Source: an uncultured Prevotellaceae bacterium
Lineage (GTDB): Bacteria > Bacteroidota > Bacteroidia > Bacteroidales > Muribaculaceae
Reading direction: 5' to 3'
Assembly (NCBI GenBank): GCA_900556245.1
Contig: USOC01000101.1
Span: 1 to 5,265 of the forward strand
DNA length: 5,265 bases
Shown: positions 5,263 to 5,265 of the stretch, in pieces
How the letters are laid out: every line of letters begins with the position of its first letter
Numbering within the stretch: position 1 is the first letter of the stretch
Notes under the pieces: generated by a model
What the model was told of the DNA's origin: nothing
The model's database searches: none
The model's input: only the letters and a program-made list of their open reading frames with translations
Made by a program: the position numbers and the translations under genes

Positions 5263-5265
5263 AGG

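Overview
The window looks like a chromosomal segment from a member of the Bacteroidales (Bacteroidetes), and I would not narrow it further. Three things support this. Genes lack Shine-Dalgarno sequences ahead of their start codons. The upstream regions carry TAnnTTTG boxes, the -7 consensus recognised by the Bacteroidetes primary sigma factor. The PepT, MiaA and MnmE proteins are intact and close to the usual family form.

Layout from left to right. Positions 1-236 hold the 3' end of an unrecognised gene on the + strand; it runs off the window and converges on miaA with a 4-bp gap. Positions 241-2372 hold a tight minus-strand pair, pepT (peptidase T) followed after 8 bp by miaA (tRNA A37 dimethylallyltransferase). 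Positions 2373-2850 are a divergent intergenic region. Its pepT-side part carries four tandem copies (one degenerate) of an imperfect element of about 35 bp, spaced 77-84 bp apart. Each copy contains a TATCTTTG box pointing toward pepT. Its right end carries a good Bacteroidetes-type promoter pointing the other way.

Positions 2851-5162 hold a plus-strand pair whose genes overlap by 13 bp. The first encodes a membrane-anchored DNA/RNA non-specific (NucA/Serratia-type) endonuclease. The second is mnmE (trmE), the GTPase for tRNA wobble-uridine modification. A 10-bp hairpin followed by a T-rich tail lies about 40 bp after mnmE and probably ends the transcript. Short direct and inverted repeats fill the rest of the right edge.

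The two arms each contain one enzyme that modifies the tRNA anticodon loop: MiaA at position 37 and MnmE at position 34. PepT is a cytosolic tripeptidase, and the nuclease domain is predicted to face the periplasm or exterior.

The most unusual signal is inside mnmE. A 15-residue in-frame insertion follows the GTPase P-loop and carries a second, degenerate P-loop in which the catalytic Lys is Asn. It is bounded by an 18-bp direct repeat with one mismatch. Exact loss of one repeat plus the intervening DNA would restore a normal MnmE. The second most unusual signal is the array of promoter-like repeats ahead of pepT.
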